DNA of 30,067 nt from Haplomitrium mnioides. Its lineage: Eukaryota > Marchantiophyta > Haplomitriopsida > Calobryales. The notes below the pieces were generated by a model. It was not told the origin of the DNA and did not search any database. It saw only the letters and a program-made list of their open reading frames with translations. Position numbers and translations under genes: made by a program. This document shows positions 1 to 10,859 of the stretch, piece after piece (within the stretch, counting starts at the first letter, position 1; the number at the start of each line of letters is the position of its first letter). The stretch spans positions 27,398-57,464 of the forward strand of contig JBNGIS010033795.1 of assembly GCA_049999725.1 (NCBI GenBank). The letters run 5' to 3'.

Positions 1-2375
1 TCCCAAACCAGCTCAACCAATGTCTTATAGGTATTTAAATGTGTTGAAGGTTGTAGAGCCACAACAACTCAACTACGAATGGTTAGTTTGTTGTGGAATC
101 ATGAAAGACATTGACCAAAACCTCTACCTTTCTGTTGGTGAAGGTGAAAATTTTAACTTGGGCCTTTTGGTCCAAATAGCCATGATTAGAGAGGGGCAGA
201 GAGCCCATATGAGGCTGCTTGTGCAGTTAGAGGAAGGCATTACCCTCTTCAAGGTTTCAAGGAAAAGATTTTGCGTTGCGGAGATGAACTAGAGGGATGT
301 TGTTACCAAGGTTTTGCAAGCAGCCTTCACCAATGGCAAGGTAAGATCAGAAAAGAATTTTTCATTTGTTTTCTTTTTAAATTTGCTTAGGAGTCCTTTC
401 ACGCAAGTGCTCACAAGTCCATGCACGCTTAGACCCGCGAGTCGATGCGCGTTTGGACTTGAGACTCCATGCTCACATGGACTACAGAGTCCTACCGCGC
501 ATGAACTATGAAGTCACTGCATGAATCGACCACAAAGTCCATGCTCGCATAAACTCTCGAGTCCATGCGCACATGGACTTTGGACTCCCTGTTCGTAGGG
601 ACTTTGGACTCCATGCTCGGATGGACTTTGGAGTCCTTGCGTGAATGGACTACTCAATCCATGCGCGCATGGAGTCCGAACTCCATGCCCGTTTGGTCTC
701 TGTAGTCCAGCCTCGCACGAACTCCATGCGCTCATGAACTGTGTAGTCCATTGCACGCAAGAACTTCAAAGTCCATGCGTACATAGACTTCAGCATCCAT
801 CCTCATTTGGATTCTAGTGCATTTTTAAGCTTAGATTGTAGGTTTAATAAACATATGGAGATTTTTTATGTTACATTATTGATTTTTTTTTGTGTTTTTG
901 GTTTTTAGTTTTCTCAATATTTGGCCGACTTTGTTAATGCCTACCTAGACGCAAAGTGCGTAGAATGAGACTTCATGAAGCTCGCCTTTAGCATCAATCT
1001 CCTAAAGCTCAAACAAAGAGTAAACATTTAGCAACTAGTGTCTCATCTAAGTGCAGCAACTATGTCAATAGCAACAATTTCATGAACATCAGGTGCCAAA
1101 AAGACAAAGGAGGTGGAGCCGGTCGAAGCTCCAAAAAAGAAGAACAAGCCATCCCAAAGAAGAAGCATGTGCTCGCACCAATTATTGAAGAGGAGCCAGC
1201 CCCCTCCCAATCTCCAACCATCTCATCTTTGACGGCCTCTTTGTCTTCAACTTCGAGCAGCTCAGAGGAGGAAACAGAGTCGGAGCTAGTGTAGGCTCCA
1301 ACCTCAAGATCAAAAATGCAATTGCACAAGGAGCTAGGGACCTTTCAGAAACGAACGCAGGTGGACTTTTAGACAGTGTTTGTGGAAGACAAAAATAAAA
1401 TTAGGGAGTCTCCAATCCATTGATGCAGAGTCTGAGAGTAAACAATAACGATTCGGCTGGAAAATCTCAACCTTCCAAAACTAAGAATAGATAACTCGTG
1501 ACCATTCTAAATTCAAAGGTTAAATGAGGATTTTGTGGAGCTTCTAGCGCAAAGAATCTTAATGAACAAGTATGCACATAGCTTCTTCATTGTTGTGGTG
1601 AACCTGAAGTGCGAGTTAAAAGATAAGTCAAAGTTTGATTTAAAGAACCTTGACAAATATAGATACGAGATTGCAAGAGGCATTCATAGTGATGCCGCAA
1701 GGCAGCTTTTAATCACCAAATGCAAAGCAAAAAAATCCTATGATTTTGCACTGTAATTGTCATGTTTACGTGAGGCTAACTCCAGTAGTTTCTTGCATAT
1801 TTGCAATACATGAAAATTACAACCAAAGGTACAGATTGGAAATGAAGTCAATTCAAAAGGTCAAATATTGACATCAGAGGTTCATGGAGAGTGGGATAGT
1901 GTCATCCTAAAAATTAAGGAGAGAGGAGGAGACCCTAGAGATCAAGCCAAAGTCAACTCCTGAGAAGACAATCACTTTTCAAGACAATTGGTTCCAATTG
2001 GCATTCCAAAGTGGTAAGCTCTAGGATTTACAACAGAGCATTTTTTCTATGTATAAGAAAAATCAGGTGAAGGGCTAGAAGCCAAAGGCTAAAGGATTGT
2101 TGAGAATGGAGGACATGAAGTGGATACTGTGGAGGTTCCTTGAGAGTCTTCCGAACGAAGTAAAAATTTATGTTTTGAAATGTGTGGAAGTTAGAGAGCT
2201 TTCAATTGAAGAAATGTCTCACAAACTGAAGAGAGATAAACTTTTAGCGGTTATGGTAAAGTCTTTTTGCTCCAAAGTCAACTGTAGCTCTTGGGAAGAA
2301 GCTAGAGAGGAATACCCTATCCACACCGAGGAGTCAAAAATGTCTTCATTTTACTTTAGCTTTTAGAAGCTATTG
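1..2375 (+). pseudogene. ParB-like/methyltransferase family, copy 1 (decayed, methylase part missing)
   Basis: Exon 1 runs from the window edge to 340 and reads PKPAQPMSYRYLNV onward. By comparison with copy 2, the true start lies about 20 bases left of the window. A donor (AAG|GTAAGA) sits at 341 and an acceptor (TTTTTAG) ends at 908. Exon 2 covers about 909-2375: a segment starting FSQYLADF, a Lys/Pro/Ser-rich linker (about 1085-1320), then a ParB-like region with ELLAQRI near 1535 and the box ARGIHSDAARQLL near 1675. A one-base shift near 1735 leads to YNQRYRLEMKSIQKV, and the frame ends with a helical stretch (KIYVLKCVEVRELSIEEM) at 2160-2220. Stops at 290, 966, 1869 and 2022 and several frameshifts show it is dead. 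A donor-like TTG|GTAAGT at 2376 is followed by a minisatellite and the family's 3' flank, so no methylase domain remains. The ParB assignment rests on motif reading only. Confidence 0.6.
391..825. repeat. 24-bp palindromic minisatellite in intron 1 of copy 1
   Basis: About 17 diverged units of roughly 24 bp. Each is an imperfect palindrome close to AGTCCATGCGCGCATGGACT with short spacers. The array lies wholly inside the inferred intron 341-908. Because 24 is a multiple of three, several frames stay open and give 8-residue repeats such as SPCAHGLQ. These are by-products of the repeat and not genes. Confidence 0.85.
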
Positions 2376-2465
2376 GTAAGTTTTTTTTTTCCATTCTACA
2401 AATCTTATTCTAGAGTTGTATTTAATTTTTTGTAAAATTTGTTTTGCTAGAATAAAAACGATTTG

Positions 2466-2745
2466 TAGTCCATGCACCCACAACTAGCAAGTCCATATGC
2501 ACATGGACTCTCAAGTCCAAGCGCACCTTTACACTCAAGTCGATGCACGCCTGGATATTGAAGTCCATGCGAGCATGGACTTGAGAGTCCTTGCGTGCAT
2601 GGGCATTGAAGTCCATTTGCGCATAGACATTGAAGTCCATTCGCACATAGACTTGAGTGTTCAGGCATGTATGGACTCTCAAGTCCATGCACGCAGGGGC
2701 TCTAAAGTCCATACGCGTATGGACTTGAGGTCCATGCTTGCTGCC
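2466..2745. repeat. 24-bp palindromic minisatellite downstream of copy 1
   Basis: About eleven units of the same palindrome found at 391-825, for example GAAGTCCATGCGAGCATGG near 2560. The array starts about 90 bp after a donor-like site at 2376 and stands where copy 3 has its methylase part. Overlapping open frames on both strands are explained by the 24-bp period. Confidence 0.85.
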
Positions 2746-2839
2746 CTTCTTCTTTAAAGTCTATGGTTTTTTTTGTCTCCTTTGACTCATTTTTTCTCTA
2801 TGCATGGGGAAAAAACATTTAAATGTTTTTTTTGTACAT

Positions 2840-2845
2840 AATAAA
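2840..2845 (+). promoter_or_regulatory. Putative polyadenylation signal of copy 1
   Basis: AATAAA within ACATAATAAAGTA, conserved at the same place in the 3' flank of copy 3 (13512-13517, minus strand), where it falls about 25 bp after the methylase stop. Conservation and position suggest a poly(A) signal. The motif alone is weak in AT-rich DNA. Confidence 0.35.
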
Positions 2846-3114
2846 GTACTTTCCTCACAAAATATTATTTGATTTGTCTTTATTCTTGTTGCATTCTAAA
2901 TCCAATTTAAGTTTTTTCTTCAAGATTCAATTTCTTGCATAAATTTCTTTTTGAGAAAAACATATTGGTTTTCATAAAAATTAGCAACAAAGTCTATGTT
3001 GGCATAGAAGCTCTCTTTCTTTTTTTTTTTCAATTTCTATTCAAGTTTTCTTCAATTATAAGTTTTTGCAGTCCCTTCTTATCAGGGTTTTAGCAGTCCC
3101 TACTTCCAAGTACT

Positions 3115-3315
3115 AAGCAGCCCATGCTCCTTTGGGCTTCAGTCGTCCATGCATGCATGGGATTTAGTTGTCCAAGCTTGCGTAGGCTTCAAATGTCCCT
3201 ATGTGGATGGACTTTATCAAACAAATCGTACCTACACACAGGCTTCAGTTGTCTATGCACGTATAGGCTTCAATAGTCTTTTTACAATTTTGCTTCGACA
3301 GTCCTCTTGCACCTA
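3115..3315. repeat. Degenerate ~25-bp palindromic repeat in 3' flank of copy 1
   Basis: Units such as CAGTCGTCCATGCATGCATGG and AGTTGTCCAAGCTTGCGTAG recur at about 25 bp. The same kind of array is found at the matching place in the 3' flank of copy 3 (13190-13330), with different unit number and sequence. Confidence 0.65.
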
Positions 3316-3733
3316 CACTTTAGGGTTCTAGTTCGAAATTTTTGTGATAAAATTTGAATGTTTTTATCAAATTTTAAAATTAATGGTATCATTGTTAGTT
3401 TTGAAAATATTTAATGGCAAATGTTGTGTACATTTCAGATATATTTTGTTTGATAATGCTTATGCTTTTTAAGAAGAAATTATAAAAGAAATTTTGATAA
3501 AGCTCTCATAAGAAGATTTATTTTTAATATATTGTGCATTCAAAATGAGCCATTTTAATATATAAAATTACATTCTTTTGCAAACAAATATTACTAGAGT
3601 CAAATTCATGATTTTTTATGCTAAAATTTCAAAATTGGTTTTTGCACACGCCAAATGAAATAGAAATGCAGTAGCGGTTTTTTATTTCACAAAATGTTGA
3701 CAATGCCATAGGCTGTGATATTGGACCCCCAAC

Positions 3734-6029
3734 TTATCCACTGAATTTGACAAGCAACCTACTCAATTGTGCTTCTCTTGATCGCCATCCAGGCCAATAG
3801 TACACTGACTCATCGCAAAAATCAATAGTGAACCCCATGGGATATAACATAGTACACCCCACCAAAACATCATAAGACTCAACCTTGGTAAGTATGGTTC
3901 GAGCGCTCACCTCTAAGCTATCAGTGGGATGATCAGCATACACTCTAAGCTCGATCTCTCCACATGTGATGTGTTGTATGGGTGAAGGTTCTCCCAATGA
4001 AATATGGATTGGAAAAGGACAAATCCTCACATCTTCATGCCTCAATCCCAATCTCTGCATAGCTAGCTTACCTAGCATCAATGGTAGTGCACTTGTATCC
4101 AATAACACTCTGGTTGGCTTATACACCACATTTGAAGGACCCACAAGTCAAAAGACACCACTCCTATTGTTGATGGAGACCACACTAGGTCTAAATCTCG
4201 TCCTCTCAAATGTTGATTGGGCTGATAACTCCATCAACCGAACCGCATCAACATTCTATTTCTCACCTCCAGATGTAGAGGCACCTGCGTCAACTGCTCT
4301 ACAATTCAGCTGGTGTGACTCTTCTAGTCAACACATCTATAACTGAAAACAATGTTTCTGTACCACTAGCTTGGCTATCTCTATAGCTGAAGACGCTCTC
4401 TCCTCCACTTCAACTAATCTCTCCAAATCCCTGGAAGCCTGAGTCGGATGCATGGAAGTAGTCCTCACCGAATTTGCCAACTCAAGTGACTCTAAAAGCT
4501 TTACATACCGGCGAGCGTCCCTCCTCTAAGAATCCGACTCTACCGTTGCTTCTCTAGGCTCAATAGCATTGCCTGTTGCTCTAGTCATTGCCGCAGACGC
4601 ATCAACGTGGGCTATCCCACACATAAATCCCATACCAGCTAAATCTTCATCAACGACATATGAAGTAGAGGCTTCACCTTGAGAGTTCAGCCTCATTTGA
4701 GATGTAGTTACAACAGCTAACTACTGCTCCAATTGTGCAATCTTAGCATCCTTCATATCCATAAGAGCAATTGGAGCACCTACCTCAGCTCTCCCAACTG
4801 ATGATGCTCCTTGGCCACAACCACCTTGCCCATCTCTACCTTGCTTGCCTATGTAAGCTCCTCCTCGTTGCAACTCCGGGTGAAGCAAAAATCATTTCTC
4901 TCTGGTGTGACCCATGACCCTACGGTGGTCACATTGTTGCTAGCCAACTGCACCTGCCTCTTTAGAATTTGTTGCTCGTGGCTTCTTTGCCTCTGGACAT
5001 AGCTTCTACAAATGATCTCCACCACAAGTTCAATAACTTGACTACTGACTTGTATAAGATGGCAAAGATGACTGTCCTCCAGTCTTCTGGCCCTTACGTG
5101 GCGCAAACTGTGATATAGAGGTGGCTAGAGATGCAAATTTTGGCTCTTCCTTTTGAAAACCAGCAGTGACTACTCTCTCATTCACTAGGTTGAGCTCAAT
5201 ACGCTCTAATAATGCAAAAACAGTGGCTAGAATGAGATCAGAATCCATGAGAAGGGTGGCATTGCTCACTCTTCTCCTCAAATCCCTATTAAGAATGGAA
5301 CACCAAAACTAAACAGCTTGAGCCTCTGTCACCCCCTTCGTGACATTGATGAACCTTCTCATCCTGGTGTAGGCTCTTCTCTCAAGCTCTCTTCAGTCTT
5401 GCATTGGAGCTCTTGAAGACTCTTCAGCTTATTCGTCCTCATGCCATGGTAATCCTACCTCAGAAGCTCAAAACACTCAATCACATGGTTAAACAATGAA
5501 ATCCCTCAACTCTCTACCGTAGTGACTAGAACATGTGTACTAGAAACGCCTCTTGCCCTTGAAGCACCAATACTGTGGCTAATGCTATTAGAGAATGATG
5601 TATGGGTCGCAGGGTAATTGGCACTTGCCCTTCTACAATAGGTGATGGAGACATAATTGGGTGACCAATACTATCTCTACTCCTCAATCTCAATCAAAAT
5701 GAGCACGTCAAAATTCATGGTAATCATCTATGGGTGGCCTTTCCATGTCATGAAAGGTGTAAAGAGACCAGAATTCCGCAATGTTTGCAAATCACACCAA
5801 GTGTCAAACTCCTAGATGAAATCATCCAAATCAATGGTACCTACTACATCAAATTATCTCCTTTGTCCTTTTGTGGCCCCATACATCTCATTCACATCCC
5901 AAGACAATAGGGAATGTACTTGAGTGCTAGATAGAGTTTCCTCCTCTTCGTTTGATGTATGGTCAATTACCAGTTGTTGAGTCGCTCCTACTACAGGTCG
6001 AAACTAGAAGCCATTGCGAGTGATGCCAT
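3734..6029 (-). pseudogene. Ty3/gypsy-type gag-protease remnant
   Basis: Reading from a possible gag start at 6029 (MASLAMASSFDL), the minus strand shows a gag core near 5260-5420 (LQELQCKTEESLRE, then RRFINVTKGVTEAQA and DLRRRVSNATLLMDSD). Zinc-knuckle traces follow near 4870-5010 (CGGDHL.KLCPEAKK, then CDHRRVMGHTREK). An aspartic protease part lies at 3734-4144, with LLDTSALPLMLGKLAM where families of this type have DTGA or DSGA. There are many stops and frameshifts between these pieces. Only the protease end is one open stretch of 136 codons. No reverse transcriptase, RNase H or integrase follows below 3734, where family DNA and AT-rich spacer begin, so the pol part is lost. In this group gag packages element RNA and the protease cuts the polyprotein. 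Confidence 0.75.
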
Positions 6030-8516
6030 ACTACAACCTTCTACCTCTGGCTCAGTGTTGACCTCCGCTTAGCTGAACTCACTCACAGCTCACACGCTAT
6101 GCTATTGCCACTCAACTACTTGCCTACAAGTCGACTGAAATGCACAAATCAGCACAAGTGACCCTTGCTTCTCCTTTGGAGAGGGTATACTTTTCTTGCC
6201 AATCCTAGTTGATTGGTCTTCTTCTCAACCTACAAATAGAATTGACAAAAAATCAAAACAAAATATGGTCGCTCTTGTCCTAAGCTCCGCAGACCGATCT
6301 TCAATTTTCTGCAAACAAGTTTTTAGATTTTCTTGGTTTACTACAATGAAAATCTAGGCTTCCAGATAGTCTATGCCTTGAGAGCGTGCTGGTGGACTCC
6401 TACGACCCCTGCACCGATCAGCGTAGGGTCTAGTTCAGCCTCTCTAAATTTAGAAAATTATTTTGATTTTTATTTTTCTCCAAAATTTATATTTTTAATT
6501 TGATTAGAGTTCAATTAGCCTGCAGTTCAATAAATGCACGTGATTCTGATTTTGGTGGCTCAAGCAAATTTCTGCCAATAACGCCCTTCTCCTTGCAACA
6601 AATCTGCTCTGAAAAAGTTGATTCTTCTACTGCTGATTTTTGCACTTGCTGATTTCTCCAATCTTTCCTTGGGTAGTCCAATTTCTTGCTTAAATGCTCA
6701 ATGGTAACTGCTTCTCAACCAATATGTGTTTTCTAGCAGATTGCTTACTTGCCAAGAGCTTGAGACCTCGATATGGAAAGTTGTGGTCACTTAGCACAGA
6801 CAAAAACTCCTGCCCAATAGCACCGGTTACACCCTTGCCACGATCGTGGGTCCACTCAAACCTTGGGAGTATCTCTCAACAAGTCTCTCAATTGCCTAAA
6901 CCCTGTCTTAATCTGATCCTTAATTTTTCTTAGAACTAAGATTACCCCTCTAGTGGACTTGCAGGGTCTCCACAAAACTCCTTAACCAAAATTGATCTTG
7001 CTAGTAGCTCATCCAATGTATGCCCATCTCTGCTTGACCAAATGTCAACATTCCTATGAAATTTGACTCTGCTATAGCTGTTGTCTAAAATCAAATTTGA
7101 TGGGGCAGCCAATGATCTCTTGCAGCAATTCCCAAAGCTGCAAATTCTACCTCAATACTTCTTCTCAAACTTCTTTCGAAGTCTTCAACAACAACAAATC
7201 GATAGCAGCACCAGTTAACCACCTTCTCAAGGATGCAAGACAATTGCGATTACTCTTCCATGAGCAATAAGATGCAGATGATTAACACCAACAAAAGATG
7301 GCAGGAAACATTGGAACTCCAATAGAATTTTGATTGTTCTCTTTGACAAAGTTTTGAGCAACCAACAAAATCAAGACCAAAATCCTTATATTTGCTTCAA
7401 TGCTCATTGTTCTTTGCAAAATCCTGAAAATGTTGCAGGCAAAGAAATAGAAGCCACAACCCTTCGACGAAAACAGAGTTGTTGATGAAAAAACCAGCTA
7501 CCGCCTTTTGCAAAATCTATTCTTTACTACAAAACTAAAAATCGAGGTTGTCGACCTCTGCTCACAGAGATTTGCTCAACAAAATCTGAGCAGTCAACAC
7601 AAATTAGAGCCTCATGTACTCAACAAATACTTTTTTGAAATACCCTTATGAACAAAAATCCCCATGCAAGACTACCTTTGATGAAGAGATCAGAGATTAG
7701 ATTTGCCTCTAACAACAAGCAACAAGAATGCTCGCAAAACATCTGCAAGGTCACAAATCTACTCGGACAATTTTCCCCTAGATATGTTTCTGTTCCAAAA
7801 TGTGAGCTGCTCTCAATCTCACATATAGTGCAGGCCTCTGCACACAAAAAGCCTCTTCTGCTACCTCAAATGAATGACTTACTCTGTTGTCTCAAGCAAA
7901 ATGCCATACTTGACAAATGAAATGTCATGCCTTGCTCAAACGAGGACTTGCCACAGTGCTTTGTTCAATAGGAAAAGATTCCCATGACAATTGAACATGC
8001 CCACAACTCGATTAAGGGTCCATGATTTTCAGAAAATATCAACAACACAATAGTTGCATGGTTAGCGTGATGCAATGTTTTGCAGCAACAATTTGCTGCT
8101 TGAAGATCTATTGTGAATTCCTCATGCAATCCTTAGACAAATTTCAAGTAGCCAGGGAAGTTGCAAAATCCCTTGATATTGCTCCTCGATGATCTGCACA
8201 CGAGAGCTTGCACACAAACAGCACGAATACAGGGGAAATTGCCAAGGGAATGCTACGATGGGAGTTCTTTACTGCTCCAAATCCCTACCTCACTATTATG
8301 CTTTGCATTCTTTGCAACAACAATTTGCTACTCAAGATCTGTTTGACAAAACAATTTTCTTTTTTTCAGCCTTCGATAAAAATCTGAGCAACAAAAAAAA
8401 CACAAATTTCTAAAACTCTCCTCGATAGATTTTCAATGTAGAAGAGCAAAGATTGGCGATTGTTTCTTCAACAAAATTCCAGCAGCAGCCTATCTTTGAC
8501 AAAGACTATCTGTCAC
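6030..8516. other. AT-rich stretch without a recognised gene
   Basis: No reading frame here resembles a known family, and the open frames are short and lack shared motifs. Words such as GACAAAATC and AACAACAATTTGCT recur loosely, which hints at an old repeat or the leader of the gypsy remnant to the left. I could not find LTR ends or a primer-binding site. Confidence 0.4.
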
Positions 8517-8616
8517 NNNNNNNNNNNNNNNNNNNNNNNNNNNNNNNNNNNNNNNNNNNNNNNNNNNNNNNNNNNNNNNNNNNNNNNNNNNNNNNNNNNN
8601 NNNNNNNNNNNNNNNN
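8517..8616. other. Assembly gap (100 N)
   Basis: Exactly 100 unknown bases, the usual placeholder for a gap of unknown size. Open frames drawn across it are artefacts. Confidence 0.99.
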
Positions 8617-9574
8617 ACCTTCCTCATCTCAATGATTTTTCTTTGCTTTGCTTGCTTCGACGAAATCCCAAGAGAAAGCAAAATCCCTAAAAATTTATTT
8701 GTTCTCTTTGACATAGAGTTGCATATGATTTTCACTACTCGCTTAAAGGCCCATCTGTACTACTGCTTTGACAATTTATGACAAGTAAACACTCACTCAA
8801 GAGTCGAATCCCCTCAACACAAAAATTTGTGCTCTTCGACAAGAACTTCCTTCAACTTGCTCGAAGAAATTTTGATAGACAAAATCCCTAACCTGTAGAC
8901 TTTGACAATTTTGTTTGCAGCAAAATGACCTTCTGCAATTTTTTGCAACCTTGGACAAAATCAAACAGAGGTTTTCTCAACAAGGATATACACACAAGAT
9001 CTGACCTTGAATGCCGATTTCAGAGTCTCTTGCAAGTCCTTCCTTTGATAAATGTTTTAGCAACCAACAAGAACACAAAATCTATAGCCAAAGATTTCTT
9101 TGCTTGAGGTCATGTTTGTTCTTAACTAAGTTTGCTACTCCATGACTTCTCTGAAATTTGATTGCAGCAGTCTAGCAAACCAAAAACACTTCAGATTATT
9201 CTTCGCACACCAACAATCTCGACAAAATTTCTTCCACAAAACTTTCAGCACTCCAGGATACCACAAATGATTTCAATTTGTTGATCAGATTTCTCAATCG
9301 CAATCCAAGCTACCATGGATGACAAAAAATCTCAAAAATCTTTCGATGTACTTTTCTTCAAGTAATACCTTCTCGAGAAATTCCAGATGTTGATCTTCTC
9401 ATATCAAAACCATCCCACCTTTGCTCACAAGGAATCCACGCTTCTCCAAGAGCTGCAACACCTCAGCTCTCCTCTTGGTTCATACAATTAGTAGAATGAC
9501 ATTGAAAGATAACATTTCGATGAGAGTACATGACCTTATATACTAAGACACAAAAGACAAGAAACTAAAAATGT
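8617..9574. other. AT-rich stretch without a recognised gene
   Basis: Continues the character of 6030-8516, with the same loose GACAAAATC-like words. The minus strand near 9480-9545 has a TATATAAGG-like box followed by CTCATCGAAATG and TCTTTCAATGTC, which looks somewhat like an LTR promoter region, but no partner copy is visible. Confidence 0.3.
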
Positions 9575-10649
9575 CTAAAAATAGAAATCTACGTGGAATG
9601 GTGTGACAACCCATTTGGGTTTTGGCTTAGACAAAGATTTTTTTATGTATTGCCAATCAATTCGATTTGTAGGCCAATCCATCGAAGATAAATCATCATC
9701 TTGGAGATCTTGAACATCATCGATGATATTGTTTGTTCCTTTGAAATAAATTTTTTATGGATGTAGACCACCTTGATGATTGGGAGAACTAGATCATGCC
9801 GAAAAAAAATCTTCATCAAAATGTTGAGCATTAGGAAATGTTTTTTGTAAAAGAATTGGTGCCATTGGTGATAGCTCTAACAAAATATTAGTTGATTGAT
9901 GTTGTTTGCTAGAATCATTTACTAAACTATCATCTAAAGATTCCTTGAATTGAATTCGGTTTCTAAAAATTTTCCCAATCTCATTCACAAGTCTAACTTG
10001 ATTATAAATCACTCGTTGTTTGAGTGGTACCATCTATGACATCGAATCATCTCCAAAATTGAAACAATCCATCGATTTTATGTTTTTTGTGTTTTGAACA
10101 AACAAATTTGGATCTTGAACATTGTGGTTTTCATATGATGTGGACAAAGAAAGGTCTACAACCATCTAGAAATTTTGACTTGAACGTCTTTCTGCTGATC
10201 TATTGGAGTAGTCAAAAGAAAGATTCAACTTTGACTGCTTGACTGACAACAAAGATCTAGTGCGTGTACAAGGTTGAGTCTTGGATCCTATGCATGCATT
10301 TTGTTCCTTCTTTGATTGTTTGCATGCAAGTTGTTCACCCCTTAATCGTATGCGTGAATTAGGTTCACTTCTTGACTTTATATATACGAGTATAGGGTTC
10401 AATCCCTAATCCTATGCGTGCATAGGGTTCACTTACTCGATCTTCATATTTAGATGTATCTGATTCAACAACCGCCATCTTTTTCTCCAAAATACTCGAC
10501 ATTACGCTTGACATTTTAGGCATTCCAATGCTTACCTCCTCAAAATAGTGGTTTGAAACTATGTCAAGTTGTAGGCCAAAAGTAACACTTTTTTGCAAAC
10601 ATGAATCTTGAAGTTCTAACCTCTTCTTTCCTTTGAGAACTCCAGCCAT
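9575..10649 (-). pseudogene. Decayed reading frame of unknown function with 10-residue repeats
   Basis: From a start at 10649 (MAGVLKGKKRLELQ) the frame is open for 94 codons. It shifts once near 10380 and then stays in one frame to a stop at 9575, broken by only four stops (after SSQNF, DDSMS, DFFSA and GGLHP). The middle part translates the palindromic minisatellite as diverged 10-residue units: EPYARIGLGI, EPNSRIRLRG, EQLACKQSKK, EQNACIGSKT, QPCTRTRSLL. The C-terminal part is polar, rich in Asp, Ser and Gln, and contains DDVQDLQDDDLSSMDWP and KPKPKWVV. I recognise no family. Long in-frame stretches with few stops in such AT-rich DNA suggest former coding, perhaps a gag-like or repeat-derived protein, but this is inference. 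The start is chosen only as the first Met of the open frame. Confidence 0.4.
10255..10440. repeat. Palindromic minisatellite, ~30-bp period
   Basis: Units centred on TATGCGTGCATAGG and TATGCATGC recur at about 30 bp, for example CCTATGCGTGCATAGGGTTC near 10410. The core resembles the 24-bp palindrome of the ParB-like gene introns, with A/T replacing the outer bases. The 30-bp period keeps the minus-strand frame open through the array. Confidence 0.65.
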
Positions 10650-10720
10650 TGAAAAATAATAACAAAAAAGAAGAAATTTAAGAAAAGTATTTTAGCAAAT
10701 ATTCTCAATTTCTACTAGTC

Positions 10721-10820
10721 NNNNNNNNNNNNNNNNNNNNNNNNNNNNNNNNNNNNNNNNNNNNNNNNNNNNNNNNNNNNNNNNNNNNNNNNNNNNNNNN
10801 NNNNNNNNNNNNNNNNNNNN
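10721..10820. other. Assembly gap (100 N)
   Basis: Exactly 100 unknown bases immediately upstream of copy 2. The flanks are alike (TTTCTACTAGT before, TTTTTACTAGT after), so the gap may hide a local duplication or an unmerged overlap. It removes the promoter region of copy 2. Confidence 0.99.
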
Positions 10821-10859
10821 TTTTGCCCTCCATTTTTACTAGTTTACACTTTGGAGAAA

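Larger units (their letters stand above)
2820..3665 (+). other. 3' flank of family copy 1, homologous to 12680-13535 (inverted)
   Basis: Read on the plus strand, this segment matches the reverse complement of 12680-13535 almost throughout, with point and indel differences. Landmarks shared by both include ATAATAAAGTA, AATCTTCTTATGAGA and GAAATTTTAGCAT. In copy 3 the matching segment lies directly after the methylase stop codon, so it is the family's 3' untranslated or flanking DNA. Its presence here shows that copy 1 once extended to this end. It is AT-rich and codes for nothing visible. Confidence 0.75.

Noticed and set aside
514-756. Short protein with 8-residue repeats (SPCAHGLQ type), and similar frames at 2422-2757
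   Set aside because: The 24-bp DNA period keeps several frames on both strands open at once. The frames are explained by the repeat and lie in an inferred intron or flank.
391-825. CRISPR-like array of palindromic repeats
   Set aside because: Units are contiguous at about 24 bp and diverged, with no constant repeat separated by unique spacers of fixed length. The context is a plant intron and there are no cas genes.
1060-1329. Minus-strand frame rich in Ser and Phe opposite the linker
   Set aside because: It is the shadow of the Lys/Pro/Ser-rich linker on the plus strand, which is conserved between copies 1 and 2. The same holds for 11535-11852.
3966-4346. 126-codon plus-strand frame
   Set aside because: It lies opposite the protease reading frame of the gypsy remnant, which has recognisable motifs. 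The plus-strand product has none.
8453-8735. Open frames crossing 8517-8616, and 10705-11088 crossing the second gap
   Set aside because: They run through unknown bases and have no coding support on either side.
9480-9610. LTR of the gypsy remnant
   Set aside because: A TATATAAGG-like box and TCTTTCAATG on the minus strand are suggestive, but no second copy, defined ends or target duplication was found.
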